DNA of 64,000 nucleotides from Petasospora fabianii. Taxonomy: Eukaryota > Ascomycota > Saccharomycetes > Phaffomycetales > Wickerhamomycetaceae. A program made the position numbers and the translations under genes. Each line of letters begins with the position of its first letter. The stretch's first letter is position 1. The notes under the pieces were generated by a model. That model had not been told where the DNA came from and searched no databases. It saw nothing but the letters and a program-made list of their open reading frames with translations. The stretch covers positions 248,001-312,000 of the forward strand of contig CP048723.1 of assembly GCA_022641835.1 (NCBI GenBank). The letters run 5' to 3'. Shown piece by piece: positions 17,593 through 27,983 of this stretch.

Positions 17593-18246
17593 ATGTCCAC
17601 ATTCAATGCTATCAGATCACAAGCTGTCTCGTTAGAGAATCAGACTTCATCACTTTTATCACGTTATTCGTCATTTGCAATGTCACCATCGTCGTCTCCT
17701 ACTGCAGAGGAACTTCAACTTGAGAAACAAGTTGAATCATTACTTCATAAAAGGGATGACTTGTTAGGATCATTAACACGTACATCTGAATCTGATACAT
17801 CGATTTCTACTGTTAAATTACAACAATTGAGTCGTCATCGAGAAGTCTTAGGTGAGAATTGGAAACAATTTGGTCAGATTAAGAGTAGTATCTTACAAGA
17901 ACGTAACAAGATTAACTTATTACTGAATGTTAAGACAGATATTGAAGATCATCAAAGGAGATTTAAACAAGATGAGATGGATTATGCTCATGAGGAGCAA
18001 CAAAGGGCTAATGCCCTAAATGGTATTGCAGATGATTTACTTAATAGAGCTTTTGAAACAAGAGAGACATTATTAGGACAAAGAGGAACATTAAGAGATG
18101 CTGGTATTCGAATGACAAATGTATTGAGTAGTGTTCCTGGTATTAATGTATTGATTCAAAAGATTAATACTAGAAGAAGAAGGGATGCATTGATATTGGC
18201 TGGATTGATTAGTATTTGTATTGTGTTGTTGTTCTTTAGTTTTTAG
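17593..18246 (+). CDS. GOS1: Golgi v-SNARE/Qb-SNARE Gos1
   Basis: 217 residues (223 in S. cerevisiae). Gos1 is a Golgi SNARE of the Sed5-Ykt6-Sft1 complex for intra-Golgi retrograde transport. The N-terminal helices (STFNAIRSQAVSLENQTSSLL; LEKQVESLLHKRDDLL) fit the regulatory three-helix bundle. The SNARE motif runs about 130-193 and ends in SSVPGINVLIQKINTRRRRD, a conserved GOS28 feature. A single C-terminal membrane anchor occupies the last ~20 residues. Its partner SED5 is also in this window, 27 kb away. Confidence 0.93.
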   Translation: MSTFNAIRSQAVSLENQTSSLLSRYSSFAMSPSSSPTAEELQLEKQVESLLHKRDDLLGSLTRTSESDTSISTVKLQQLSRHREVLGENWKQFGQIKSSILQERNKINLLLNVKTDIEDHQRRFKQDEMDYAHEEQQRANALNGIADDLLNRAFETRETLLGQRGTLRDAGIRMTNVLSSVPGINVLIQKINTRRRRDALILAGLISICIVLLFFSF

Positions 18247-18675
18247 ACTAATCATTACATTATCTATAGTTACAACTATTATCTAGTTATAGACTACTTA
18301 CTAATCTATCTAGTTTAGATCTCATCACTATAGTAAGCGCCGACCAGTATACTAGCTAACCGCTGGTACACTAACCGCCAACATACAAACAACATATACT
18401 ATCCACAACATACTAGAAGCTATCTATAAGAGTAAACAGAATACTACAAAACCTTATAAATACAATTTATATATAAATACTGTGGATATTAACCATAGAA
18501 AGAAACCGAGGCGCATATTGCCCTTTAAGGCAATGTATATGTTGAGTGCTTCAAGCATCAACAGATAAAGCTAAGAACTTGAGAACTCAACTCCAATGAA
18601 AGATGACCATGCTGATGTGATGATATGTGATGTGATGTGGTGATTATGATGATAATGATATGATGGATGAATAGA
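18247..18675. other. Convergent 3' region GOS1 / SDH2
   Basis: 429 bp between convergent genes, A/T-rich, with TCTAGTTA-type and TGTGATG/GATGATAATGATATGATGG-like short repeats near 18610-18665. It presumably holds two overlapping sets of 3' end signals. No RNA gene seen. Confidence 0.4.
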
Positions 18676-19494
18676 TTACTGCAAAGCCAATGATTTCTTA
18701 ATCTCTGCAATTGCCTTACCTGGGTTCAAACCCTTTGGACAAGTTCTTGTACAGTTCATAATTGTATGACATCTGTACATAGACATTGAGTTTTCAAGCA
18801 TTTCTTTTCTAATCTTACCAGCCTGGTCACGAGAATCAATCAACCATCTATAAGCTTGCATGAGGACAGCTGGTCCAAGATACTCTTGTTGGTTCCACCA
18901 GTAAGATGGACACGAGGTGGAACAACAAGCACACAAGATACATTCATACAAACCATCAAGTTTCTTTCTATCAGCAATAGATTGTAAATTCTCCTTACCA
19001 TCTTCTGGAACAGAATCTCTCTGAAGATATGGTTGAATAGATTTGTACTGTTTGTAGAAATGGGTAAGATCTGGAACCAAATCCTTAACAACAAACATAT
19101 GTGGTAATGGATAAATCTTTGTTGTCTTGTTAACATTTGTATCGATTCTGCAAAGACAAGCAAGTGTATTTCTTCCACCAATGTTCATAGCACATGAACC
19201 ACAAATACCTTCACGACATGATCTTCTAAATGTCAAAGTTGCATCTTGTTCATTCTTAATCTTAATCAAGGCATCAAGAACCATAGGACCACATTCGTTA
19301 AGATTAATCTTATACTCCTGAAGTTTTGGTTTCTCTTGTGGATGATCTGGTGACCATCTATAAATCTTAAATGTCTTCATAAGGGCAGGCTTGTCTGCCG
19401 TTGTGGCGAGCCCCCTTGAGTTAAGAGCCATAGTGGCTCTAGTGGCTGCTCTAGTAGAGCGTGTCAAGTTAAGTGGGAGTCTGATACCGAACAT
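18676..19494 (-). CDS. SDH2: Succinate dehydrogenase iron-sulfur subunit Sdh2
   Basis: 272 residues (266 in S. cerevisiae). Sdh2 is the Fe-S subunit of mitochondrial complex II, carrying electrons from the Sdh1 flavin to ubiquinone. The first ~32 residues are a basic, Ser/Thr-rich presequence ([20 protein letters not shown]). The [2Fe-2S] ligands are C93, C98, C101 and C113 (CREGICGSC...C). The [4Fe-4S]/[3Fe-4S] cysteines are in [17 protein letters not shown] and [11 protein letters not shown] near the C-terminus. All cluster cysteines are present. CCAAT boxes upstream suggest HAP-complex control, as known for respiratory genes in yeast. Confidence 0.97.
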   Translation of the reverse strand: MFGIRLPLNLTRSTRAATRATMALNSRGLATTADKPALMKTFKIYRWSPDHPQEKPKLQEYKINLNECGPMVLDALIKIKNEQDATLTFRRSCREGICGSCAMNIGGRNTLACLCRIDTNVNKTTKIYPLPHMFVVKDLVPDLTHFYKQYKSIQPYLQRDSVPEDGKENLQSIADRKKLDGLYECILCACCSTSCPSYWWNQQEYLGPAVLMQAYRWLIDSRDQAGKIRKEMLENSMSMYRCHTIMNCTRTCPKGLNPGKAIAEIKKSLALQ

Positions 19495-20067
19495 AATCTA
19501 TCCGTCTCCTTGTAAACCTTTGTAAACCAATATATCAAAGGTCTAACCTAAAGCAAAGAAGGCACCGTGTCCTATTTAAACAGATGAATGGGGATAAAAT
19601 GGGTCATCGGCCCCGAATAATAGCTTGACCAATACGGTAGGAGCCACATCCACCCCGGGGCTCCAAGAGTAAGCAAAAATGATCTTCGCGAGTTCTGATT
19701 GGCTGAACCGGGTCACCTGTGTGTGGTGCGTACCATATACCCCGGAGTTTTTATGTTGTTGGTGGTGTTTTGGGGCAGGGCTCGTAACCAGTGGTAGGGG
19801 CAGAATGTGTGACCTATACCGATACCTATACTATACCTATACCTATACTTATACTTATACTTATACTTATACCTATACCTACCTAGACCTATACCTATAC
19901 CTACCTATACCTATACCTATACTCTATGAGAGACTGATTGAATAGTGTTGTATGTGTGTATAAGATTGATATATATATGTGTATATGTATATGTAAGCTT
20001 CATCGGACCGCATCAGACACCCGAATCTTTGATGGAAAAGATAAATGATCCATGATTCCGGTTACTG
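19495..20067. other. SDH2 promoter and hexamer repeat region
   Basis: 573 bp. CCAAT at 19629-19633 and its complement ATTGG at 19698-19702 lie 135-210 bp upstream of SDH2, suitable for the Hap2/3/4/5 complex. The right half is a (CTATAC/TTATAC)n tract and TA-rich sequence up to the end of the monooxygenase gene. Confidence 0.5.
19817..19925. repeat. (CTATAC)n / (TTATAC)n hexanucleotide microsatellite
   Basis: About 17 tandem hexamers, mostly CTATAC with a middle run of TTATAC and a few CTAC interruptions. A simple microsatellite, likely length-variable. Confidence 0.9.
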
Positions 20068-21561
20068 TTACTTCTTATTCAAATGTCTCTTATGTCTGTT
20101 TAAGTCCGACTCAAACTCTTGTCTCCCCCCACTTCTCCAAATATATCCATGTGCTGGGTGACTCTTTGATAAATGTGTCTCACCTTTAACACCATTAAGA
20201 TTCTCTCTTAAAGTACCACCAGGAACTGGATAATCATCCCATGAAAGACCTCTGGTTCTCAATTCAGGTATAACCAATTCAAATAAATCATCATAAGACT
20301 CAGGATTAACAATGGGGGCAAAATTAAACCCATCAGCTCCTCCAATTTCAACATAATCAATAAGTCTTTGAACAACTTGTTCTAATGATCCAATTACCAA
20401 GTCAGATGTTCCCTTGACTGAAACATGTCTAGCCAATGTCTTCTTAGTTATTGGTCCCTTGATATAATCACCACAAAAGTGTTTAACTATCTCACGAACA
20501 CTCTCAATCTGTAACAAATCAGCATCATCATCATACCGACTAAGATCACTATTAACCCATCCACCAATCATAGCTAGAGCTGCTTCATGATCAGTATACT
20601 CAGCATATCTGTTGAACTTCTCCCATGCTTGGGTCTCAGTCTCTCCCACTATAACAGTAACAAATACCAACACTTTCAAATCATCCCTATCTCTATCATA
20701 AAGTCTCTTAGCAACATCATGGAATTCATCAGTCTTAGATCGAAGAGAAGTTGGTGTATTACCTGTAGCAAATGCAATCTCACCCCATTTAGCAGCAGTT
20801 TCAATACCAGATGGTGAAGTTCCAGCATGGAACAGGACAGGGATACCTTGAGGTGTAGGTGATGTATAACTTGGTCCTGGAACTTTATACCATTGGCCTT
20901 CAAAGTTAATGGTACGGATCAAGTCAGGATCAGCATATGTCTTGGTGATTGGGTCTGCCTTGACAGCATCAGTTCTGAACGACGAAAGAAGCAATTCAAC
21001 CACAACTTGAACGTATTCATCAGTCTTTGCATATCTTACTGTCTTCTCAGGTAGTGGTTCACCATTCAACAAGTTTCTAGAAGCACTCTCTAAGTATGAA
21101 CTAACAATGTTCCAACCAACACGACCACTAGTCATAAAGTCCAGAGTTGCTAACTTTCTAGCCAACAAATAAGGATGCTCAGATATAGTACTGAAAGTGA
21201 TTCCAAAACCTAGAGACTTAGTAACACTAGCCATTGCAGAGATTGGAATAGCTGGATCAATTCCGGGGAATTGAGTGCCTGCTTTAGCGACATAATCATA
21301 GTTCTTAGGGCCATTGTAAACATCATATGGTCCAAGAACATCAGCTATAAAGATAGCATTCAATTTAGCAGCTTCAGCCTTCTTTGCTAAGTCAGTCCAA
21401 TAACTTAAAGTATTATACTCGGTTGATATATCACCTGGGTATCCCCAAAGTCCAGCTGGTTGAGAATTAACACAACTTTGAGTGAATAAGTTAAGAATAA
21501 ATGGCTTCTTAGGTCTAGAGAGACGTTGTTTGTTGATATTGGATGCTTCTCTATAGTCCAT
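20068..21561 (-). CDS. NtaA/SnaA/DszA-type FMN-dependent monooxygenase, copy 1
   Basis: 497 residues from the ATG at 21561; an in-frame GTG 20 codons upstream is unlikely to be used. This is the bacterial-luciferase-like TIM-barrel family that includes nitrilotriacetate monooxygenase NtaA, pristinamycin SnaA and dibenzothiophene-sulfone monooxygenase DszA. They use FMNH2 supplied by a separate reductase to oxidise C-N or C-S compounds. Signatures: LNLFTQSCVNSQPAGLW near the start, AKKAEAAKLNAIFIADVLG, SEHPYLLARKLATLD, GRVGWNIVSSYLESASRN, LFHAGTSPSGIETAAKWGE and DYPVPGGTLREN. About 145 bp upstream is a perfect Met31/32 element (AAACTGTGGC). A close paralogue lies at 33714-35252. The family is mainly bacterial, so old horizontal gain is possible. 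Substrate unknown. Confidence 0.9.
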   Translation of the reverse strand: MDYREASNINKQRLSRPKKPFILNLFTQSCVNSQPAGLWGYPGDISTEYNTLSYWTDLAKKAEAAKLNAIFIADVLGPYDVYNGPKNYDYVAKAGTQFPGIDPAIPISAMASVTKSLGFGITFSTISEHPYLLARKLATLDFMTSGRVGWNIVSSYLESASRNLLNGEPLPEKTVRYAKTDEYVQVVVELLLSSFRTDAVKADPITKTYADPDLIRTINFEGQWYKVPGPSYTSPTPQGIPVLFHAGTSPSGIETAAKWGEIAFATGNTPTSLRSKTDEFHDVAKRLYDRDRDDLKVLVFVTVIVGETETQAWEKFNRYAEYTDHEAALAMIGGWVNSDLSRYDDDADLLQIESVREIVKHFCGDYIKGPITKKTLARHVSVKGTSDLVIGSLEQVVQRLIDYVEIGGADGFNFAPIVNPESYDDLFELVIPELRTRGLSWDDYPVPGGTLRENLNGVKGETHLSKSHPAHGYIWRSGGRQEFESDLNRHKRHLNKK

Positions 21562-22189
21562 GGTATGAGGTCGATGGTTAGTACAAAGACCACATTCTTG
21601 CAACTTGATCTGTTGAAACACTGCAACACCAGCAGTTTAAGTGATCGAAGATCCAATCTCCGATTACCCTTCCAGCAGACAAGAAGACAGAAGAGAGAGT
21701 TAAGAAACTGTGGCTTAAGATCCATTGATCCATCGGCGCGTTTCTTAAAAGGGTAACTCTAAGACATAACCTCTTACCATATGGGGTACATCTAATGTAC
21801 TATTGATTGATTGGGTATAACTGTGGATCGACTGTACACAATACGACACGTTCTCGTTCTTTAAGCGAGTTTATTACTGTGTCTCGGTGATGCTGCTTGG
21901 ACATCTCATCACTTGGCTATAGCTTCGCTATAGCTTCGCTATGGCTTCGCTAAGATTAACAAAATAGGAGCTAAAAGCTGTTTTCTTGTCCAATTCTACC
22001 AATGATCATCGATTGAATGATACAATAAGACACAATAACAAATACCTATGGGTGTTTATGTCTAAGAAAACTTTTCATTGGAATCCCTGCAAAGCCTATG
22101 TCTTACTTGTTACTATAAAGCATGTATTTGGCTCATATGTCTATCATGTCTTGATCTATTGGTACCTTGCATTAACTGTAACTTCTATA
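21562..22189. other. Divergent promoter, monooxygenase 1 / DUR3-like gene
   Basis: 628 bp. Besides the Met31/32-like site, it contains three tandem copies of an 11-bp unit CTATAGCTTCG (about 21917-21950, one copy with a G). An open frame without ATG at its start runs into the transporter from about 21986, but the conserved transporter sequence begins at 22190. Confidence 0.5.
21705..21714 (+). promoter_or_regulatory. Met31/Met32-like element upstream of monooxygenase copy 1
   Basis: AAACTGTGGC matches the Met31/32 consensus exactly. It lies about 145 bp upstream of the monooxygenase start codon and in the shared divergent promoter with the DUR3-like gene. Confidence 0.55.
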
Positions 22190-24175
22190 ATGGAACCAGA
22201 TCTACCACAAGGTGCAGGATATGCTATTATCATTGGACTTGGGCTCTTCTTTGCCCTATTGATGAACTTGATAACATGGATTCAAAACAAATACACTAAG
22301 ACTCATAGTGATAACGTTGATGAGTTTACAACTTCATCTAGAAACGTTCCATTTGGTTTGATTTGTTGTGGTATTGTATCTTCTTGGACTTGGTCTCTTA
22401 CTCTGCTTCAAAGTGCTACAGAGTCATAAACCTTAGGTATTTGTGGTTCTTATTACTATGGAGTTGGTGGTCTTGCACAAGTTGGTGTCTTTTCTGCCAT
22501 TGCTGCTAAGGTCAAAGCCAATGCTAATCTTGTAACAACTTTCCCAGAGATGGGGTATTTCAGATTTGGTACTGCTGGTCATTTAGCATTCATGTGGTGT
22601 GCACTTGTTTGTAACTCAATGGTTTCAGCTTGTATCCTTATTGGTGGATCTGCTGTTGTTAATGCTGTTACTGGTGTCAATTTCTATGCTTCTATCTGGC
22701 TTATCTCATTCGTTTGCGCCATTTATGTCTTCTTTGGTGGCCTTAGGGCAACTTTTATCGCTGATGCAATCCATACTTTCATCCTTCTGATCTTCATTAT
22801 GATCTTTGCTTATACAGTTTACGCAGGTGATGATTCAAAGATTGGTTCTCCAAGTAGAATGGTGGAGCTACTTACGGAAAGGGCAAAGACTATACCAGTT
22901 GAGGGGAATTATCATGGATCTTATCTAACGTTCAGATCTTTACATGGTACTATCTATTCTATCCAAGATGTAATCATGGGATTTGGTCTTGTCAATTGTG
23001 ACCAAGCTTATTGGTCTCGTGCTATTGCATCAAAGAGTAAGACAATCTCTTCTTCTTACTTCTGTGCTGCTTGTTGTTGGTTCATTATCCCAGTGACAAT
23101 GGGACTCACTTTGGGACTTGGTGCTAGAGCTTTATCATTGAATGATGATTTCCCATCATTATCTGACTCCGAAGTTAATGCTGGTCTTTCAGCTGTTGCT
23201 ACTGCTAGATACGTTTTGGGTAAAGCTGGTTCTACATTGATTGTATTGATGGTGTTCCTCTCTGTTACTTCTTCTTACTCTGGTGAATTGATCGCTTCTT
23301 CAACATTGATCTCATATGATGTGTATAAGAAGTATATGAAACCAGATGCTAAACCACATCAGGTGGTTAATGCTGCACGTATATCTGTTTTCCTTTGGTT
23401 TATCTATTCTGCTGCATTGACATGTATCTTACATCGTATTGGTATCTCCCTTGGTTGGTTGTTTAACTTCCTTGGGGTTGCTACTGCATCTGGTGTTTTC
23501 CCAATTGCTTTAACGTTCTTATGGAAGGATCTCAATACTTTTGGTGCAGTTGGAGGTTCAATTGGTGGTATGTTTCTTGCCCTTGTGGTATGGCTTGTTA
23601 CTTGTAAGACTCTTGAAGGTGAGATCTCTGTTGATAACTTGGCCTCGACGTATGTTGCATTTGCTGGTAATGCAACAGCTATTATCCTTGGAGGTGTTAT
23701 TGCTATTGTTTCTGGATTGATTTGGCCTGCTAATTTCGATTTTGATAAGACAAGAAACAGAACTGTCTTATCTGAGCATCTTGAAGATCATGAGAATACA
23801 TCAGAGCATCTTACTACAGAGATTGATGCTAAAGATCAAACTGGCAAAACAGATGTCCAAGAGATTGATCAAGACATTATAAGTAACTCTGATACATTAG
23901 ATGAACTACCTCAGAAACAAGTTCTTGATTTTGATGTATTAGATTCTCAGTATAAGAGATACATCATTGCAACGTTTGCCCTACTTCTTACATTCATGTT
24001 TATCATTCCTATTTCGATTGGTGCACCACCTTATATCTTCTCCACTTGGTTCTTAACAGTATGGGTTATCATTATGTATATTTGGCTCTTTGGATCATTC
24101 TCATTTGTCATTATATATCCATTAGTTGAAGCAAGAACTGCTCTATGGAGGATTGCTAAGTTGATAGTGGCTTAA
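22190..24175 (+). pseudogene. DUR3: DUR3-like urea/polyamine:sodium-solute symporter with one in-frame TAA
   Basis: 661 codons of the SSS family, closest to fungal Dur3, which imports urea and polyamines at the plasma membrane. It starts MEPDLPQGAGYAIIIGLG (ATG at 22190). After SSWTWSLTLLQSATES a TAA (22427-22429) sits where relatives have Tyr (ATESYTLG). The same frame then continues intact for more than 580 codons (GSYYYGVGG, TTFPEMGYFRFGTAGHLAFMW, SACILIGGSAVV and about 13 further membrane segments). There is no frameshift and no intron signal. So it is a very young pseudogene, a polymorphic null allele, a read-through stop or a sequencing error. The downstream ATG at 22550 would give a truncated protein lacking the first segments. 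The upstream in-frame ATG at 22058 is less likely the start. Confidence 0.85.
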
Positions 24176-24239
24176 CCATTACTTGTTATGATCTCTATCT
24201 AACTATATAAACTAACATATAGACTCATTAACTATTAAC

Positions 24240-24330
24240 TAAGTTCCAGTAGATTAGTATATAAGTATAAGTATATAGTATATAAGTATATAGTATATAA
24301 GTATATAGTATATAAGTATAAGTATAGTAC
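24240..24330. repeat. TATAGTATAAGTATA minisatellite upstream of YRB30
   Basis: Repeated blocks of AGTATATAAGTATATAGTATA ending about 105 bp before the YRB30 ATG. They may provide TATA elements. The tract is a simple A/T repeat and likely length-variable. Confidence 0.7.
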
Positions 24331-24434
24331 CAGGGCCTTCGCGCATGTCCCAAAAGGGAAATAGTGAAGACTTCCTATACCTAAGACCTACTACCTACTA
24401 CTACCATCTACCATCTACAACTACCAACTACGAC

Positions 24435-25870
24435 ATGGATGAACTTCTTGCTCGTGTATGTATATGCTCCAGGCTAATCAGTGACCACACTAACAACAAT
24501 AGGCTGGATCTCAAGCAGTTACATTTGCCATCAGATCAGGAATCTCTATTGCTTCAACATATGCTGTTAAGAATGTGACTAAACTAATGACAAAAGTGCC
24601 TCAAGCTGATAGAACTCGTCTTACTAGACTTAAGAAGAAACTTGAAACAAGGATTGACATCGTTAGTAGTGCTATTGACTTGATTAAACTTGTTGCTGCT
24701 AGGGGTAATACCAACTTGGAGAGTACTTTAAGATTGACTCATGATCTAAAGGAAGAAATTGATGAGTTTGATGAAAGAGTTAGAGAGATCATTGAAGATG
24801 AGAATGCCGGTGTGGAACAGGTTAAAGAGATTGAAGAGTATATGGCTGATTTACTTGAGAGAATCGAAGAAGCTATTCCCTTGATCAACTTAGCATTAAC
24901 CACTAGTGGTGCTAACTTGAATGGAAGTTTACCAAGTCAAGTGAGTCCAGGGAGATTACTCCAGGCAAGTGACTTAGTTAATAAGTCTAACTCTGTGTTT
25001 GATGGGTCAAAAGACTTACTGGTTGGTCATATCTTCCAATTAACATTATACTCAATCTTTTATCATCGTGGAAGAATGGTTAATAACAGATTAGATGAGA
25101 TTAGTTGGAAAGAGGAGTATACTAAAGCTGATGTTTCTATTTGGAGAGTGAAAAGTGATAATAAGTATGAATACTTACTTAAGATCAAGGAGAACTTTGA
25201 TGATGGAAGATATCATGAAGAGGAGGATCCAAAAGAGATCAAACTTGATGTTTCTACAATAACTAGATTGTTCTTTAGTGCATCTGGTAAACTGTTGAAA
25301 TTGGAAGATAGAAGTACACCAGTGCTTGTGTTGAAGATTAATAAGTCTTTTGGTTTGGAGGAGACTGAACAGGAGAACTTGGTTGAATGGCTTGCATTTG
25401 GTGAGTATGACTCTGACTCTTCAGACTCTGAAGAAGAAGAGAAAGGAACAGAACACAAATCACTTTCTTTACTAGAATACATCCTCCGTCTATGTGTCCT
25501 TCAAGCTAATGATCAACAATCAATCCTCACTGTTGATGATGAAAGATTAAACCTTTACTTACAAGATGAGAACAGAACTTCATTCACTACAGAAACCACT
25601 GAATCATTAGAATCAGAATCAAGTACACCTGTTAAGATTATTGAACGTAAATCAAAGACACCAATTGATTTAACCAATCGATTAAAGAAGATGAGTGTTG
25701 AAGAAACACCAACTACTCCTATGAAGTCAAGAGATAATGAATCAAGAGAAAGTCCATTACCAGGTGAAAAAGAGACTAATATAATGACACCATGGGAAAA
25801 GGATAAGTTATCAAAGATGGTTGAACAGACTCCCCTAAGAAAGAGTGTTTGGAAGAAGAGTATACGTTAA
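24435..25870 (+). CDS. YRB30: Ran-GTP-binding protein Yrb30, two exons
   Basis: 462 residues when spliced: exon 1 24435-24455 (MDELLAR) and exon 2 24503-25870. The splice restores MDELLARAGSQAVTFAIRSGISIA, the typical start of the fungal RanGTP-binding protein family (Yrb30, 440 aa in S. cerevisiae). That protein binds Gsp1-GTP and blocks RanGAP-stimulated hydrolysis. After this helix come coiled-coil-rich segments (residues about 45-145), a conserved middle domain (HIFQLTLYSIFYHRGRMVNNRLDEISWKEEY), an acidic run near 315, and a Ser/Thr/Pro-rich tail with several S/T-P sites. Without splicing the first conserved residues would be lost, so the 47-nt intron is well supported. Confidence 0.85.
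24456..24502 (+). other. YRB30 intron (47 nt)
   Basis: Donor GTATGT, branch site CACTAAC (24488-24494), acceptor AATAG at 24502. The branch-to-acceptor distance is only 8 nt and the intron is very short, but every signal is in place and splicing restores the conserved N-terminus. Confidence 0.8.
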
Positions 25871-25937
25871 CTACAATATATGTATGTATAACCGTATTAT
25901 CAAAGAAGTAGTTAAGAACTGAACATGTGTCATAAGA

Positions 25938-27251
25938 TTATAATGATGGCATATTGAGTACCACATCATTAGCAGCATTACTAAATGCAAAAGGATCAAG
26001 CATCATAATTTCATCTCTTTTCTTCTTCTCTGTTTGTTTACTCTCATCATCTTTTGTTGTTTCATCATTCTTCGTATCATTCTTTGAATGATCCTTTGAA
26101 TTATCACTCCAAAAGATATCATCACCACCGGGTAGATCCATAAATGTTGGAGTTAAAGATAATACCTCCACAGATCTATTACTCATATCATCTTTAGAAT
26201 TATGATAAACATGTTGTTGTCTCTGTTTATGTGATTGTAAATCACGTTCAAAAGTTCCAAAAAGGGTATCTTTTTGAGATGAGGCATGTGCAATGGAAGG
26301 ACGATGAATCATAGAATCATATTGATGATGATGATTATTATTGAGTAATGAATCAACACTTTCATTTAAAGATGAAGAAGATGGACGAGTTGAATCATTA
26401 GATGTGGATGACATTAATGAATTTGTACGTTTTGGTAAACTTGAAGAAGTCTGATGATTAGACTGTGAAGTCTGTTGTGTTGCTGATGGAAGTGGGAAAT
26501 AAGGAAAAAATCCATTAACACCTTCCATTGGTGATTGAACTGTATTTGTTGGAGATGAAGATGAATCACTTGAACGTAAATCTGAACTAAATAAACCAAC
26601 AGGTTTATCATTTGGTTGTGATGGACGTCTTTGTGAATCAGTAAAGAGATCCAAGAGACCATGACCTGGTTCACAAGGTAATGGAACATCACGAAAGAAC
26701 CCTTCTGGTAAACGATCATTAACATTACCCATACTATGAGAATTTGATGGGATATATTCATCTAATGGGATAGAGACTTCACCAACCCTTGTTCTTGTTG
26801 ATTCTGAAGCAGGTTTTGCTGAAGCAAGTGGATCCATACCAATTTGTCTAACTTTACCATCTTTACCCTCATCTTTACTAAGTTGTGGAAGACTCTGTTG
26901 TAGATTCTCTGGAAGAATCTGTTGTTGTTGAAAATGATGTTGTTTATCAGTAACAGAGTGAGACTCACTCTTTCTCTTACCATGACAAGCACAAGGTTTA
27001 CCAGAATCACAACCACAATGTTTGTTTACCGATGAACTTGAATGACCTTTCTTATTCTTACCACAAGTACAAGCACCACTTGAATGAGAATTCTTATTCT
27101 TACGCATCTCTTTACAATGTTTGCATTGAGATGAAGGTCTTCCCTTGGGTTTAATCATCATTAATGGTTGATCAGTATGATTACAAGTAGTGACTCTATG
27201 ACCACGAATACACCGTTCACATGCATACTTGATACCACCTATGAGGACCAT
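25938..27251 (-). CDS. HAA1: Copper-fist transcription factor, Haa1/Cup2 family
   Basis: 437 residues. The N-terminal copper fist (MVLIGGIKYACERCIRGHRV) carries C11, C14, C23 and H25, with a KGRP minor-groove motif at 36-39. CxC motifs follow (C62/C64, C80/C82, C88/C90), able to hold a small Cu(I) cluster. The segments RVGEVSIPLDEYIPS near 155 and VEVLSLTPTFMDLP near 375 match Haa1 beyond the DNA-binding domain, so I favour Haa1, the weak-acid-stress activator, over the metallothionein activator Cup2/Ace1. The middle is Ser/Asn/Gln-rich. At 437 aa it is shorter than Haa1 of S. cerevisiae (694 aa). Transcribed toward YRB30. Confidence 0.85.
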   Translation of the reverse strand: MVLIGGIKYACERCIRGHRVTTCNHTDQPLMMIKPKGRPSSQCKHCKEMRKNKNSHSSGACTCGKNKKGHSSSSVNKHCGCDSGKPCACHGKRKSESHSVTDKQHHFQQQQILPENLQQSLPQLSKDEGKDGKVRQIGMDPLASAKPASESTRTRVGEVSIPLDEYIPSNSHSMGNVNDRLPEGFFRDVPLPCEPGHGLLDLFTDSQRRPSQPNDKPVGLFSSDLRSSDSSSSPTNTVQSPMEGVNGFFPYFPLPSATQQTSQSNHQTSSSLPKRTNSLMSSTSNDSTRPSSSSLNESVDSLLNNNHHHQYDSMIHRPSIAHASSQKDTLFGTFERDLQSHKQRQQHVYHNSKDDMSNRSVEVLSLTPTFMDLPGGDDIFWSDNSKDHSKNDTKNDETTKDDESKQTEKKKRDEIMMLDPFAFSNAANDVVLNMPSL

Positions 27252-27983
27252 TTTGGGTTGTAGAGTCTTAACAGTTGTAGAGTAATAGACAGTCTGAGAG
27301 TAGTAGAGTAGGGTAGTAGTAGTAGTAGAGGAGAGTAGTTGAAGTAGTAGAGGAGAGGAGGGGCAAGGGCAAATGGAACAACTGATAACTCGAGTTTGAG
27401 AGATGATTAAAAGGGCGGTTAAATTTTAAAAGATCAGTTTAATGAAAGTCCATACAAAATGAACAATATATCTTTAACCGCCTTATTTAACTCGTTTTAA
27501 TGAGTTGTTTATAATGGTTTATAAGAAGACTTGGATGGCGGTTATTGGCGCCATGGGTTTTTGAATTTCCTGACCCTTTTTCTGGAGTAGGTCGGAATTG
27601 GTGCGTTTTTGGTAATAGAGTGGGGTTCAATTCCGAGGGTAAATGACCATTGTGGAGAACCTACTACACTACTATTACTACTAGTACTAGTACTACACTA
27701 CTACTACTATTATTACTAGTACCAGTACTACTTAATGGTTAAAGGTATTGTTTATTCTGTATAGTATGAGTAGACCTGTTCTTGGTAATGAAGGGTACTA
27801 TGGTCTTGTGTACTGTTGTATTGTGTGTGGGTGTTGTGTTGTATAAAGCGGGGGTACTATTACTCTTAACCAAGAATTGTTGGGTTAATCCTCCTTTGCA
27901 TCATATATGATCTACATCATACATCATAGATGATACATCATAGGTAATAGAGATAGATAAAACACATTTATAAAGCACATTAA
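27252..27983. other. HAA1 upstream region with repeats and inverted repeat
   Basis: 732 bp. Next to HAA1 is a (GTA/GAG)n trinucleotide-rich leader (27280-27365). Then perfect 10-bp inverted arms, GGCGGTTAAA 27414-27423 and TTTAACCGCC 27473-27482, 49 bp apart. A third GGCGGTT occurs near 27537. A CTA/GTA-rich tract follows (27660-27735). Two divergent or tandem promoters are possible; no ORF. Confidence 0.5.

Noticed and set aside
22550-24175. Shorter transporter beginning at the ATG of FPEMGYF as the intact gene
   Set aside because: That Met is internal to a conserved segment, and the upstream frame with two conserved membrane segments belongs to the same gene.
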